Assembly (NCBI GenBank): GCA_037178675.1
Contig: JAYMGJ010000403.1
Coordinates: 1 to 49,909 of the forward strand
Direction: 5' to 3'
DNA length: 49,909 nt
From: Scleroderma bovista
Taxonomy: Eukaryota; Basidiomycota; Agaricomycetes; Boletales; Sclerodermataceae
The notes below the pieces were generated by a model. The model ran no database searches. It saw only the letters and a program-made list of their open reading frames with translations, and was not told where the DNA came from. Shown here piece by piece: positions 1-10,645 of this stretch (its first letter is position 1; every line of letters begins with the position of its first letter). Made by a program: the position numbers and the translations under genes.

Positions 1-1550
1 TCTGTTCCAGCAGCCTCATTGATCATAATCGTGCTCATCACCACCAGATCCGTCAGATGAAAAGCTTCGGAGCGCACTATTGCAATACTCTAAAGAACGG
101 CTCACGGTTGCAGAACGTTTGACAAGGCTGCATGTCGAGTTCAGATTGGTCATCGGGTTGGTTGCTATGACTTGCAGTGCACTGCTCTACTCATGACTGA
201 TACGTGCCAGGAAATCACGATTACATGAGTTGAACACGCAGTTCAATATTCCCAGTCCTCGTAAACCACCGCCGGAGGATATTGCAACCCAGGCTGTTCT
301 CGAGAAGGTTGCTGAGGACATTAACCAGGAAAATGGTGTCAATGCAATCACTTCATGTTTGAGTATCGAAGGGATGCCGCTGCCACAGTTTGTGTTTTTT
401 AAATAATCTCAACACTACTGCTGACGTGTAAATGGTTTAGTGACTTTGTGCGCTTGGTATTGGCACGCCATGCACCCAATGGCTTAAATGCACGTTTTCC
501 GGGAGCGAAACGAGTTCCTCGTTCTGCACTGGTTGCCATCGGTCCCAATCACCAGCACCATGCTGATGGTTTCGAGAAACTCAATGCCCAAGCACTCCAG
601 ATGGGTGGCGTTGGTCTCAACCTCTACGGGATCAAGGATCAATGGAGTAGCTTCCTCCTCCATTTAGTTGTTGTTCCAAACAACCGTTTAGCAGCCACTA
701 TTGGACATGTATACCTTGACTATGTGGAAAAGTATCAAGGTAAGTCTATTCAATATTTTGTTACATTGCAGTTCTCATTAACCCATGACAGCAATACCAG
801 CCACATTTGTCACGGACAAAGGGACAGAGACTGGGTTGATGTTTGGTAATCAGGAGGCGTTATGGTACATTTTGTAGTAACATCCACCACAATTTCTGCT
901 CATTTCTGAAAACGCCAGTGCTGTTTTTGCTCTGGACATTGATGTCCACGAATATCCATCCTTTCTATTTTTGAGAAGTGTCCATAACACACCTATCGAA
1001 GGCCTATGGCACTGGTTCACTAAGACACATGGTGTCAACCTGAAACTTCTTGTTCAAAGTGGGAAGGAGGATGGGATATACCACGTAAACAAGGACCTCC
1101 ACAAGTGGGTCACATTTTATTAATTCTTTTGCTGTGCTTCTGATATGTAGAGTCAATAGGCAGCTCTTTTATTGGCTTTGGCTGCAGATCTTGCAAGACC
1201 AGCTTGACAAATTTGTTGATTATTGGAATAATCATCGCATCCGCTATCAGAAAAATAAACCAAATCCTTCTGGAACTACTCCGCGACATGTGTTCACGGT
1301 CCCTCAGGCTCGTGGTGGTCGGGATTGTAAGATTGCCGTCACACAGGATGTACTTGATGCACTGCGTGCAGCAATGCCTGTGTCTCGGAAGGAATCGATG
1401 CGATGGGTAAGCGATGAATTTGCTAATAAGGCTGGCATCATCTATGAGGAAATCGGGTGTCCTGACCTTACGCCAAAGACTGGCTGGGCTGTCTTTAGCC
1501 AAATGGAGGAGATACTTGCGGAGGAGCTCCAAGTTGATGCGATACTGTAG
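1..1550 (+). CDS. Fungal integrase-core (DDE) domain protein, 5' end not in window
   Basis: A multi-exon gene whose translated pieces join into a retroviral-type integrase core of the kind common as stand-alone proteins in mushrooms. The exon starting near 441 carries the first catalytic Asp (HHADGFEKL). An intron runs from 740 to 791, and the next exon holds the second Asp (FVTDKGTETG). After an intron of about 56 bp (donor near 870), the exon from about 926 to 1104 holds the Glu (NTPIEGLWHW). A last intron ends near 1151 and the final exon runs to the TAG at 1548-1550. All introns are GT-AG and 45-60 bp. An upstream exon around 222-395 (NIPSPRKPPPEDIATQ) also belongs. I could not place a start codon, so the gene probably begins outside the window. 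With all three catalytic residues and clean joins it could be intact. Whether it moves DNA or is domesticated cannot be told; no terminal repeats were seen around it. Confidence 0.8.
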
Positions 1551-1741
1551 TCACACCTCACCCCTTTATGATGTAACTGCTTGGAAATGACGTAGTAATG
1601 GACAAGCTGCAGTGCATACTAGTTTGGTAGAATTAACAAGGCAGTGAAATAAATCCATGCAGGTAACATAACAAGATGTACAGATTGCATTGTGCTTCAG
1701 CAAGCGTCGGCATGACTTGGCAATGCTCAGAGGGCTTCAAG
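1551..1741. other. Intergenic spacer
   Basis: Between the integrase-core gene and the kinase promoter. I see no coding signal and no repeat. Confidence 0.6.
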
Positions 1742-1747
1742 GTATAA
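1742..1747 (+). promoter_or_regulatory. TATA box of the alpha-kinase gene
   Basis: TATAAA in the context GGTATAAAAG, 136 bp before the proposed ATG at 1878. A start of transcription about 30 bp downstream would give a leader of about 105 nt. This spacing favours the ATG at 1878 over the one at 1755, which lies too close to the box. Confidence 0.55.
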
Positions 1748-1877
1748 AAGAACTGTGCTTCGAAGCCCAAAAATCAGGATCTTACCACCTGTCATTACTG
1801 AGTCTTGTTTTGGGCTAACAGGCCTGGCCTTGTGGCCTCAACTCTCTCCTTCTGATTCTTCACTCTTTAGTCTTGTC

Positions 1878-2294
1878 ATGGCTGTTCTTTCATGCCTCTG
1901 TGCAGGGGATGATGGCGACGGCTGTGGTCGCCTTTTCCCACACAAGACCAGCTCTGGCATGTGTGCCAAATGTCAGAAGTTGTCCAGTCTTGTTCCCAAT
2001 TCTACTGACTTCGAAACATGGAGGGTACTGTAACACATTGCATAACCATTTATGTTCGTCATTCTGATATATATTTTCAGTCAATGCCACAGTGCAAAGG
2101 GTGTGGAATTGCATGGAAAAATTTGCGAAGTGATTCGTGTGGTGCATGTGAAAGCAAGGGCACACCATTTCTGGAACAAGGTTAGCATGTGCACGAGATC
2201 TGATTGCGAGAAATAATTTACAAACTTGATTTTGTCAGAGGATGTCCCATCTTCAAGTCTGAGTCAGGCTGCCTCACCACGTCGTGTAGCTTTG
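1878..2294 (+). pseudogene. Alpha-type protein kinase gene, N-terminal fragment (Cys-rich module)
   Basis: Three exons (1878-2024, 2081-2180, 2239-2294) joined by GT-AG introns encode a Cys-rich module: CGRLFPHKTSSGMCAKC, then QCKGCGIAWKNL and CGACESKG. Pairs of CxxC suggest two zinc-binding knuckles. In mushroom genomes this module is typically the N-terminus of proteins ending in an alpha-type (MHCK/eEF2K-like) kinase domain (family knowledge). The third exon runs directly into the left inverted repeat of the KDZ-type element at 2295, and matching downstream sequence appears at 40713. I infer one gene split by the insertion. Simple rejoining at the shared TTGCAA does not restore the frame, so either the exact junction is wrong or the gene also carries an indel there. 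Confidence 0.65.
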
Positions 2295-2348
2295 TTGCAA
2301 CATTTACGGTAACTACTGTTGGTGGGTGTTGCACCGTTCACGGTAAAT
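2295..2348 (+). repeat. Left terminal inverted repeat of the KDZ-type element
   Basis: It pairs with 40659-40713 in reverse complement. The longest exact block is GGTAACTACTGT, followed by GTGTTGCA and then GTT(C/T)ACGGTAAAT at matching spacing. It lies at the point where the kinase reading frame breaks. Confidence 0.75.
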
Positions 2349-2847
2349 TGTTTTGCTGCAAGTGTTGCAACACCCTGTTGCACCACTCCTACCACCCCTG
2401 TCCATACTTGCAATATATATTGCAACACCTATTGCAACACTCGTCCACCATTGTAACCGCCATTGCACAACCCATCCGTTCTCGTTGCAATTGTCCGCCA
2501 CTGTTGCAACACCTTCATTTGTTGCAACCCATCCGTTCTCATTGCAACATTCTCACCCACCATTGCAACCGCTCTCGCATACATCCCCTGCCACACCTTG
2601 CAACACACACTTATCTCTCATTCATACACCTTCATTCATTGCAACCCATCCGTTCTCGTTGCAACATTCTCATCCGCCATTGCAACCACTCTCGCGTACG
2701 TCCCCTACCACACCTTGCAACACACTTATCTCTCTATCTCTCATTCGTTGCCCATCCGCTCTCATTACAACAAACCCATCCACTCTCATTGAAACATCTC
2801 TTGTCCGCCATTGCAACCCCTCTTGCGTATGTCCGTTTTGTTGCAAT
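2295..2847 (+). repeat. Left subterminal TTGCAA array
   Basis: By eye, 17 copies of the palindromic hexamer TTGCAA occur in 553 bp, about one per 33 bp, where chance predicts about 0.1. Most are extended to TTGCAAC(A/C). Longer units repeat, for example CCATCCGTTCTC after TTGCAAC and CGCCATTGCAACC before CTCTCGC. The long open frames across it are low-complexity by-products of the repeat. Regularly spaced subterminal motifs are a known mark of transposase-binding regions in large DNA transposons; that role here is inferred. Confidence 0.8.
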
Positions 2848-4550
2848 ACCTCTCGTGCCCGCCTGTCATAGATAGATCTGTGCTGCAATAAACCAAATAT
2901 ATTACCATGTAGTTAATACATAGTGCTACAAGTAGTCATCGCCGTGCATGGTAGATGGATCGACAGTACTTAGGACTTACTTGAGTGTGCTGCTCCAGAG
3001 GTGCAAGACTGCACAGACGCGGCAAATGGCGCTGAGAGCCGTGTGAGCAGCGGGTGCAACTAGGTGTGCCATACGCTGTGGAACACGCTAGCCAAGGATC
3101 TCAGAAGTGCAAGTCAAAAACTCACCCCCGGACAAGCCTAGAGCACAGGAGACCACACGAGAGGCGTTGAGAGCGAGGCGACAGGCGACAGAGATGGCGA
3201 ATGAAACACAAACGGAGATGGCATGGCAAGCAGCGGGAACGCCGACTCATGCGGTCGATGCGACGTGTTCGAGAAGGAATCAGAATGTCGATTATTCTTG
3301 CTGTCGACTGCAGGAAGCTTTGGTAGTGGATATGCAGGGGGGGCAACAATGGTGGAGAGAGAACGCAACCAAATCAGGCAACATCGCTATTTCGGACTGA
3401 GTAATTCCAGCCAATAGGCATCAGTAATAAATCTCCTATAAATCTCCTATACAGCTAGACAAACATAAAATTTGGAGATCCTGCTTGCATCAGTGTCCTG
3501 ATATGACATCAGAGGCCAGTAAGGAACTATACTTCACTCATTCTACTAAATAACACTCTCATGTCATACTTGGCATGGAAATTCTATAGAGTTCAAGGAA
3601 GTGGATTTCAGTAACAACTTAGTGCGTATAAGCCGTTTGTCACATGTACATATCTCTATCATTTCTTTACCAATTCCAATGGTTGAACTTCGAAGAGGTT
3701 TAGTTTGCTTGTATAACAAATAGAAATAGAATGTATCCAATGAATGTGGTTAGCCAGTTCCGAATGAATGTGTCCGAATTCCATCCAATTACTGGAAGAT
3801 TGAGGCCTAGGGGGACTTTGTGTAGCATCTGCATGGTTGCCTGTTTTTGGTAAGTCACATTGGCTTGCCTTGGTTCTTGATTTGTCTCTGCTCCTTGCTG
3901 CAACTGCAACTCTTCCAGTAGACGGCAAGACACTTCAACGCTCAGATTCAGTTCGATAGTCTCTGGGTGGTTGGTTCATGGTACTATGGCTCAGGTAAGA
4001 TGTCTTGCATTTGACTGATGGTTTCTATGATATTCTTCCTCGTTAACATTTGGGTCTACTGATCCAACTGGCACGTTTCGAGCGCTCTCTGCATGGCTGC
4101 GCGGCTCGCACCTATCCTAAGTAGGTCATTGTGCCTTCATGCGCTTTACTGACATTTTAGGTTCGATCTTAAATCCTGTGTTGCTGTTGATGCCTCATGA
4201 TTCGGTATGGACATTTGCAGGTTGAATGGGTAGCCCAGGTAACACAGGTATGTCGTCGCCTTGTGATCTCTGCAGAAACCAGTGCTGCTTCGACTCACTA
4301 CGAGTCGACGTTCCCACTTCTAGCTGTGCCATTTTCACCATCAACAATCAACATTGCTTATCTTCCCGTTTTCGACGTCTCTCGCCTGGTCGCCCATTGC
4401 GTGTATTCTCGTCCCGTCCAAAGGCGATCAGTCGGCTCGCGCTCCTTATGGCTTCAATTGGCTCATCCCGCAGTACGAATGCATTGAGATCTTTGGTTGC
4501 ACCACTGATCTCCCGTCTGCTCTACCGTGTCCCCTAGCATATGCCTTGCA
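2848..4550. other. Element interior without a supported gene
   Basis: About 1.7 kb with scattered short ORFs on both strands (for example near 3107-3400 and 4197-4537) but no recognisable domain, no convincing intron chain and no consistent frame. A Cys-containing stretch near 4226-4300 is too short to call. It may hold decayed cargo. Confidence 0.5.
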
Positions 4551-4635
4551 ACATAAATTTCATTGCAACCCATCTACTCTACATGCGTGATTTGTTTGCC
4601 ATTGCAACCCTTGCAACATAAATTTTGTTGCAACC
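4551..4635 (+). repeat. Internal TTGCAA cluster interrupted by the gypsy insertion
   Basis: Five TTGCAA copies in about 85 bp with the same flanking words as the left array (CATTGCAACCC, TTGCAACATAAATTT). The gypsy element enters directly after the last copy. Confidence 0.7.
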
Positions 4636-4640
4636 CGTCC
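4636..4640. repeat. Target site duplication CGTCC (left copy)
   Basis: CGTCC immediately before the LTR at 4641 is repeated immediately after the LTR that ends at 23469 (23470-23474). It does not follow the middle LTR ending at 21094 (GGTGC there). This pairs the first and third LTRs as the outer ends. Confidence 0.85.
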
Positions 4641-5282
4641 TGTTACGACCATGTCCAACTCCGGATCATATCCGGTTACTCTGGTCACATCGCAGGCCTA
4701 CAGCTCAACTCCAGTCATTCTCAGTTACTCCGGTCAACGGTCGCGCAGATAACCTTCCACTAACTACGACCCTTGGTCTATACTCCATTCGCTCTTACTA
4801 CACCTCGCCGTCTACCCTGCCTTGACGTGAGTTCTCCGTGAACTCGATATATCCTATACCTTGTAGCATTTTCACCGGACCTGATTTATTTTACCCGGAC
4901 CTGACTTTATTTTCATCGGACCTGACCTAGTACTTTCTCCAGTTGTCCCTTGTCCGCCTTTTAGGCTGTTTACTTGTCACCATATATACTCGACCCTAGT
5001 TCTTACTTAGTATAAGTACTCTGTAGTTTATCCTGTACTCCTCAGTCTGAAATCAACCATAGTCTCTACTCCTGCTCTTGCCTGTCTCTGTCTCTGTCTC
5101 TGTCTCCCCTTCTTGACTGGAACCTACGCAAGGGATCAATGCTCATTGTCCTTAGTCATTGAATCCAAGCGGTCACCAACTCCGGCCAGACTAATCTCTT
5201 GTCCAGCCCTCTGCTCTCCTCCTTCGTCCACTTCTGTCTGGACTTGACCGGACCCCCTACCGGAGTAGACCCGGACTTGACA
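4641..5282 (+). repeat. 5' LTR of the gypsy element
   Basis: It starts TGTTACGACC and ends CGGACTTGACA (TG...CA), 642 bp. A TATAAG lies at 5011-5016, with AGTCTGAAAT 33 bp downstream, the likely RNA start. Compared by hand with the LTR at 22828-23469, I count about 19 differences, all transitions and no indels. Confidence 0.9.
5011..5016 (+). promoter_or_regulatory. LTR TATA box (TATAAG)
   Basis: It lies 33 bp before AGTCTGAAAT (5044-5053), the segment that can pair with the primer site. That spacing is normal for TATA to transcription start, so the RNA would begin with the self-priming sequence. Confidence 0.55.
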
Positions 5283-5284
5283 GT

Positions 5285-5294
5285 ATTTCAGACT
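5285..5294 (+). other. Primer-binding site, probably self-priming (Tf1-like)
   Basis: ATTTCAGACT begins 2 nt after the 5' LTR and is the exact reverse complement of AGTCTGAAAT inside the LTR (5044-5053), where the transcript should start. Tf1/sushi elements prime reverse transcription by folding their own 5' RNA end onto such a site. I saw no match to a tRNA 3' end here. The same LTR word is conserved in the other two LTR copies (near 20872 and 23231). Confidence 0.65.
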
Positions 5295-5351
5295 CACACT
5301 TGTGTGGGTTCACTGTTCCATACCCCGTACGCAAACTAGCTTCTATTTCTT

Positions 5352-6779
5352 ATGACTATGACTACGCGCTCTCGTGCTCGTACCGCTGCAGCACTTGCTG
5401 AAGAAGCAGGTGCAGTCGACGACCTCCATCTCTCTGCTGCTCATCAAGCCCTGTCTAACTGCAGGCAACCTCCGGCTTCAGTTAGCCAATTCCAGAGCTT
5501 CACAGCTCGAAACCCTACAGCGCCTTTGACTCCGCGTCGAGATGCTGCGTCTCAGAGCCTTCGTGGTTCTGCAGACTTAGGTCACCATGAATCCGTCTCT
5601 GGTGATCGATTCCCCTACCGTCGCGAACCTGCCCGTCACCAGTGGTTTGGCCCTGAGGACGGACCTGGAGATGATCCGGACGACCCCGGAGATGGTGACG
5701 ACGATGATGACGACGATGATGACTTTGTCGACGCCATGGATGAGCTAGACCCTGGTCTAGCTGTCTTCCAAAATTTAGCAGTCGCCGTCAACCGCCTCTC
5801 CCGCTCCTCCCGCCGGACCAACGACTCTTCCTCCTCACGTGCCAAAGTCCGTGAACCGGACACCTTTGACGGTACGGATCCCAAAAAGCTCAGGACCTTC
5901 TTGGTCCAGTGTGAGCTCTGTTTCCAGGATCGAGCCAAGGCATTCCGCCTTGATAGGGCAAAGGTAACTTTCGCCCAATCATATCTAAAAGGGATCACCC
6001 TAGAATGGTTCAAACCGGACCTACTGCACTCTGGCGATCCGGCTGACCGTCCACTCTGGATGGACAGTTGGGTCCACTTTGTCGCTGAGCTCCAGAGTAC
6101 CTTTGGTCCTCACGACCCCATCGCTGATGCAGAGCATCAATTAGAGCACCTCCGGATGAAGGATGCTCACCACGTCACGTGGTATATATTTGACTTCAAC
6201 CGGCTTGCCTCGCAGGTCCAGGACTATGGGGATGGCGCGCTCCGCTGCCTATTCTACTCCGGTCTCCCGGACCGCCTAAAAGATGAGATAGCTCGAGTTG
6301 GGAAACCCCTGACTCTGCATGGGCTTAGGGCCCTTTGTCAAGAGATCGACGCGCGCTATTGGGAGCGCAAAGATGAGATCTCTCGTACGACAAAGACCCA
6401 ATCCACCTCATCCCCAACCAAGTCCTCCAACTCCGGAGGCAACTCCTCCAACTCCGGTCAGGAGAAATCCAAGACCGGTAACTCCCCCAGCTCCGCCAAC
6501 AACTCTGGCTCGTCCAAAACGACCAGCAACCAGCCCTCCTCTGGTTCCAGACCGGACCTGACCAACAAGCTTGGTAAGGATGGGAAGCTGACCACAGACG
6601 AGCGTAAATGACGTCTGGACAACAACCTCTGCATGTTCTGCGGAGGGACTGGTCACTTTGCGGACAACTGTCCTAAGAAGACCAAAAAGGCCAAGGCTCG
6701 CGCTGCGGCCATCGCTGCTGAGTCCGGTAAGACGGACTCTACTAACTCGGGTGCCAACTCCGAGTCAAAAAAAGAGTAA
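5352..6779 (+). pseudogene. gag: gypsy gag (capsid and zinc knuckle), one internal TGA
   Basis: It starts ATG ACT ATG ACT ACG after a 69 bp leader. The N-terminal 125 residues are polar with an Asp-rich run. A retrotransposon gag domain covers about residues 150-345, and a Ser/Asn/Lys-rich tail follows. A TGA at 6609-6611 (DERK*RLD) interrupts the frame just before the single CCHC knuckle (CMFCGGTGHFADNC). The expected residue is Arg, so CGA to TGA is the simplest history. The frame ends TAA at 6777-6779, directly after a run of seven A (6767-6773). Codon use is rich in TCC and CCG, matching pol. Confidence 0.85.
6767..6773 (+). promoter_or_regulatory. Candidate -1 ribosomal frameshift site (A AAA AAA)
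   Basis: The seven A sit in the correct phase for an X XXY YYZ slippery heptamer (gag codons TCA AAA AAA GAG TAA). Slipping back one base enters a frame (AGA GTA AGC AGC...) that stays open through the ATG at 6884 and is the pol frame. The alternative is a 1-bp change in a homopolymer of an element that originally had a single ORF. Confidence 0.4.
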
Positions 6780-6883
6780 GCAGCTCCCGGACCTCCACAC
6801 AACCGGCGAGCTGCGTTGACTCCGGAAGTGCACCCAAGGAGGTTTGCCTCAACGCGTCCGCTCTTTACGATCCTAATTCCCTT

Positions 6884-9800
6884 ATGCCACATGTTATCCT
6901 CTTATCATTTGACTTACCTAAAACCAGCGCACTTGTGGACTCCGGGTCCACGCATTGCTTTGTAGATGTACAATTCGCGCACAAAAACAATATCTCCACT
7001 TACTCCGTTCCTCCGATTACTCTCCGGCTCTTTGACGGTACATCAAACTTTGTAATCACTCAAGCTGTCGATATATCAGTGAAATTCCCCACATCCGGTG
7101 ATGTCACCCCTATGACCTTTTACCTCGCTCCGTTAGACTCTGACTGCTCGATTGTCCTTGGACATAACTGGCTCACCCGCTACAATCCGTTGATTGATTG
7201 GGTACTGAGCAGTTTAACATTCCGGACTCCTGCAGAAAGTTTGCTAGCGCCCCCGTCGACTCCCTCTCCGGTTCTGTCCGGTAACCCTGTCCCCAGCCTC
7301 TCCGGCCAATCTGACCCTGGCCTCGCGCCATCTGTTGACACTCCGGTTTGCACCCCTCCCCACATCTCTCTGATTAACGCAGCCGCATTTGTGCGTGTGT
7401 GCAAGTTAGAGGGATCCACCAAATACCAACTTCAGCTGCGTCCCTCTGACTCAGCAAAGGCCCGTTCTTCCTCCGCCTCTACTCCGCCGGACTTGGGCAT
7501 AGTTCCTCCGGAGTATCACGATTATGCGGACGTGTTCAGTAAGGCAAAGGCCTCTGAACTTCCCCCACATCGCGAGTACGATCTGAAGATCGACCTTGAA
7601 GAAGGTACCTCTCCACCTTTGGGAACCCTCTACTCACTGTCTCCGGTTGAGCTCTCCGCTCTCCGGACCTTCATCGACAAGAATCTTAATACAGGTTTCA
7701 TCTGTCCTACCGCTTCCTCCCATGCTGCTCCGGTCCTCTTCGTAAAAAAGAAGGACGGCTCACTCCGCCTCTGCGTTGACTTCCGAGGCCTAAACAAAAT
7801 CACCAAAAAGGATCGCTATCCACTCCCCCTAATCTCTGACCTACTAGACTCCCCAAGCCGTGCTAAGATCTACTCGAAGATCGACCTCCGGCACGCGTAC
7901 CATCTAGTCCGGATTGCTCCGGGCGATGAGTGGAAGACCGCCTTCCCTACGCGCTATGGGTCTTACAAGTGGTTAGTAATGCCCTTTGGCCTCACTAACG
8001 CCCCTGCAGCCTTCCAGCGCTTTGTCAACACCATCTTTGCTGACATGCTGGATGTCTGCGTCGTCGTGTACCTCGACGACATCCTCATCTACTCCGAGGA
8101 TATGGAGTCCCACCAGCAGCACGTCCGGGAAGTGCTCCGCCGTCTCCGGTTGCATGGCCTCTTCGTCAAACCAGAGAAATGCGAGTTCCACTCGGACTCG
8201 GTAGAGTATCTTGGCTACCGCCTATCTCCTGACGGTCTAACTATGTCTCTGGACAAAATCCAGACCATCTCTGACTGGCCTGAACCTCGAAAGGTAAAGG
8301 ACATCCAGTCCTTCCTAGGCTTTGCCAATTTCTACCACCGGTTTATATTCAATTACTTGGACATTGTGGTCCCTCTTACCCATCTCACCCGGAAAGACGC
8401 TCCTTGGAACTTCTCTGAGGACTGTCGACGTTCCTTCAACGCTCTCAAGCATGCCTTCACCACCGCACCCATCCTCACCCATTTCATTCCGGATACCCCT
8501 ATTATTGTGGAAACTGACACCTCCGACTATGCTGTCGCTGGCATCTTGTCTATCACCTGCGCCGATGGAGAGATTCGTCCGGTCGCATACTACTCCCGGA
8601 CCTTGACTGCTCCAGAGTTAAACTATGACACCCACGATAAGGAACTACTTGCTATCTTCGAAGCATTCCGGAACTGGCGCCACTACCTTGAAGGTTCCGC
8701 CTCTCCTATAGACGTTGTCACGGACCACAAAAACCTCGAGTACTTCTCCACCTCAAAAGTACTGTCCCACCGGCAAGCCCGGTGGTCTGAATTTCTCTCT
8801 CAATTTAATCTTGTCATTTGTTTCTGCCCCGGAAAACTCGGTGCCAAGCTGGACGCTCTCACTAGACGATGGGACGTCTACCCCAAAGAGGGGGATAGTG
8901 GCTACGCCCGGGTTAATCCCCAAAATCTTAGGCCGGTGTTCACTCAAGAAGCTCTCTAACTCTCTTCGCGCTACTTATCTAGAGTTTCCGGTCCTCCGTG
9001 CAGTCGCAATCATGGACGTGGAAACACTCCATAGCGACATCCTCTCCGCACTACCCTCTGATCCCATTGCCCAGGTCCACCTCGCAGATCCACCGGACTC
9101 TCGCTGGTCCACAGACGAGGCTGGATTCCTTCGACTAGACGGTCGCATATACGTACCGGACTTGGATGATCTCCGTCTCCGGGTACTCCGGTATCGACAC
9201 GATCACCCGCTCGCTGGTCACTTTGGGCAAAACCGGACTCTAGAGCTAATCCGGCGTGAGTATACTTGGCCCAGTCTCAGGACCTTCGTCAAAGACTACG
9301 TCCGGTCCTGTACTTCTTGCGCAAGAGCTAAGACACCGCGCCATAGACCCTACGGGCTGCTGAAACAGCTTCCCATACCGGAGAAGCCCTGGAATTCCAT
9401 CTCGATGGACTTCATAGAGCAACTCCCTTCATCCACCGGCTTTACAGCCATCCTGGTCATAGTAGACAGGCTTTCTAAACAAGCCATTTTCATTCCTACT
9501 CATGACACCATCACTAGCCCGGAGCTTGCAAAACTCTTCCCGCTCCACGTATTCTCCAAGCACAGTGTTCCCGCCCACGTCACCTCAGATCGCGGTACAG
9601 AGTTTGTCTCTCACTTCTTCCGGTCACTCGGAAAGGCCCTCGACATGCGCCTCCACTTCACCTCCGGTTACCACCCGGAGGGCGATGGCCAGACAGAGCG
9701 GTCTAACCAGACACTGGAACAGTACCTCCGCATCTACTGCAACTACCAGCAGGACAACTGGGCGGACTTACTCCCATTGGTGGAGTTTGCATACAACAAC

Positions 9801-10553
9801 GCACCTAGTGCTACCACCGGAGTCTCTCCGTTCTTCGCTAACAAGGGCTACCACCCTAACATCTCTGTCTACCCAGAACGCGACATGACCTCTGCCAGGG
9901 CTCGTGACTACGCAGTCGACCTTGAGTCGCTGCACCAATACCTTCGAGAAGAAATGGCCCACGCGCAACTTCGCTACCAGGGTCTGGCTGATGCCAAACG
10001 TACTCCGGCACCGGACTTCAAAGTAGGTGATCAAGTATACGTGAAAGCCAAATACTTCCGGTCTACTTGACCATCCAAAAAGCTATCAGAAAAGAATCTT
10101 GGGCCCTACACTATCATAGCACAAGTAGGCTCTCTCTCTTTTACGCTACACCTTCCAGATTCCATGCACGCCGTTCACCCCGTCTTCCACGTCTCCCAAC
10201 TCGAACCGGCCATACCCAACACTATACTGGACCGGATACAGCCTCCTCCGCCACCAGTCGAGGTAGATGGTGAACCGGAGTTCGAGATCTCTGAGATCCT
10301 CGACTCCAAGGTTGACCGTCGACGAAAATCGTGCAAACTGCTGTACTTGGTATGTTGGTCCGGTTACGAAGGAACTGACAAAGAAACCTCTTGGCTACTC
10401 GCCACTGAGCTAGGCAACGCTACAGAATTACTCGAAGACTACCATGTCCGGTACCCGGACCACTCGTGTCTATGTAATAATACTCTCGCTCTCTGTTTCT
10501 CTTATCCGTTTCTTTTATCTGTTTCCCCTATCCGTTTCACTCTGTCTCTGTAA
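6884..10553 (+). pseudogene. pol: gypsy pol: protease, RT, RNase H, integrase, chromodomain; broken by one frameshift and one TGA
   Basis: The aspartic protease has VDSGSTHCF near the start. Reverse transcriptase has the fingers LRLCVDFRGLNK and the YLDDILIYSE catalytic motif. RNase H includes VETDTSDYAVAGIL and DHKNLEYF. At about 8953 (CTCTCTAAC) the frame shifts, fitting loss of one TC unit. In the new frame the integrase zinc motif (HPLAGHFG, CTSCARAK) is followed by the DDE residues MDFIEQLP, TSDRGTEF and GQTERSNQ. TGA at 10068-10070 interrupts the tail (FRST*PSKK); the same frame then carries a chromodomain (FEISEILDSK...YLVCWSGY...ETSWLLATEL), probably used to target insertion to marked chromatin. 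The ATG at 6884 is only the first Met; the frame is open upstream to the gag end. Several long ORFs on the opposite strand are shadows. Confidence 0.9.
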
Positions 10554-10645
10554 TATCACTCACTCTCAAATCCAGCCACTTTTCTCTATAAACAAAAAAG
10601 TAAAACTAAATTACATTTCTATTTACAAGGTCCGGACCGGACCAA
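10554..10645. other. Spacer between convergent pol and antisense gene
   Basis: AT-rich, about 90 bp, between the chromodomain stop and the stop of the antisense gene. It could serve both 3' ends. Confidence 0.4.

Noticed and set aside
2295..2847. TTGCAA array as a CRISPR-like array
   Set aside because: The motif is 6-7 bp, spacing is irregular, there are no unique spacers of constant size, and the organism is a eukaryote.
2204..2875. Long open frame of 223 codons on + with overlapping ORFs in other frames
   Set aside because: It is the translation of the TTGCAA subterminal repeat (His/Leu/Cys/Thr low complexity), open in several frames at once; not a gene.
3107..3400. 97-codon ORF on + in the left part of the KDZ element
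   Set aside because: Overlaps three other ORFs on both strands; no domain, no introns, no homolog recognised.
5636..6013. Minus-strand ORF opposite gag, and similar minus ORFs at 6408-6656, 7180-7422, 9768-10034, 43262-43738 and 43756-44442
   Set aside because: Shadows of gag/pol coding on the other strand; no independent signal.
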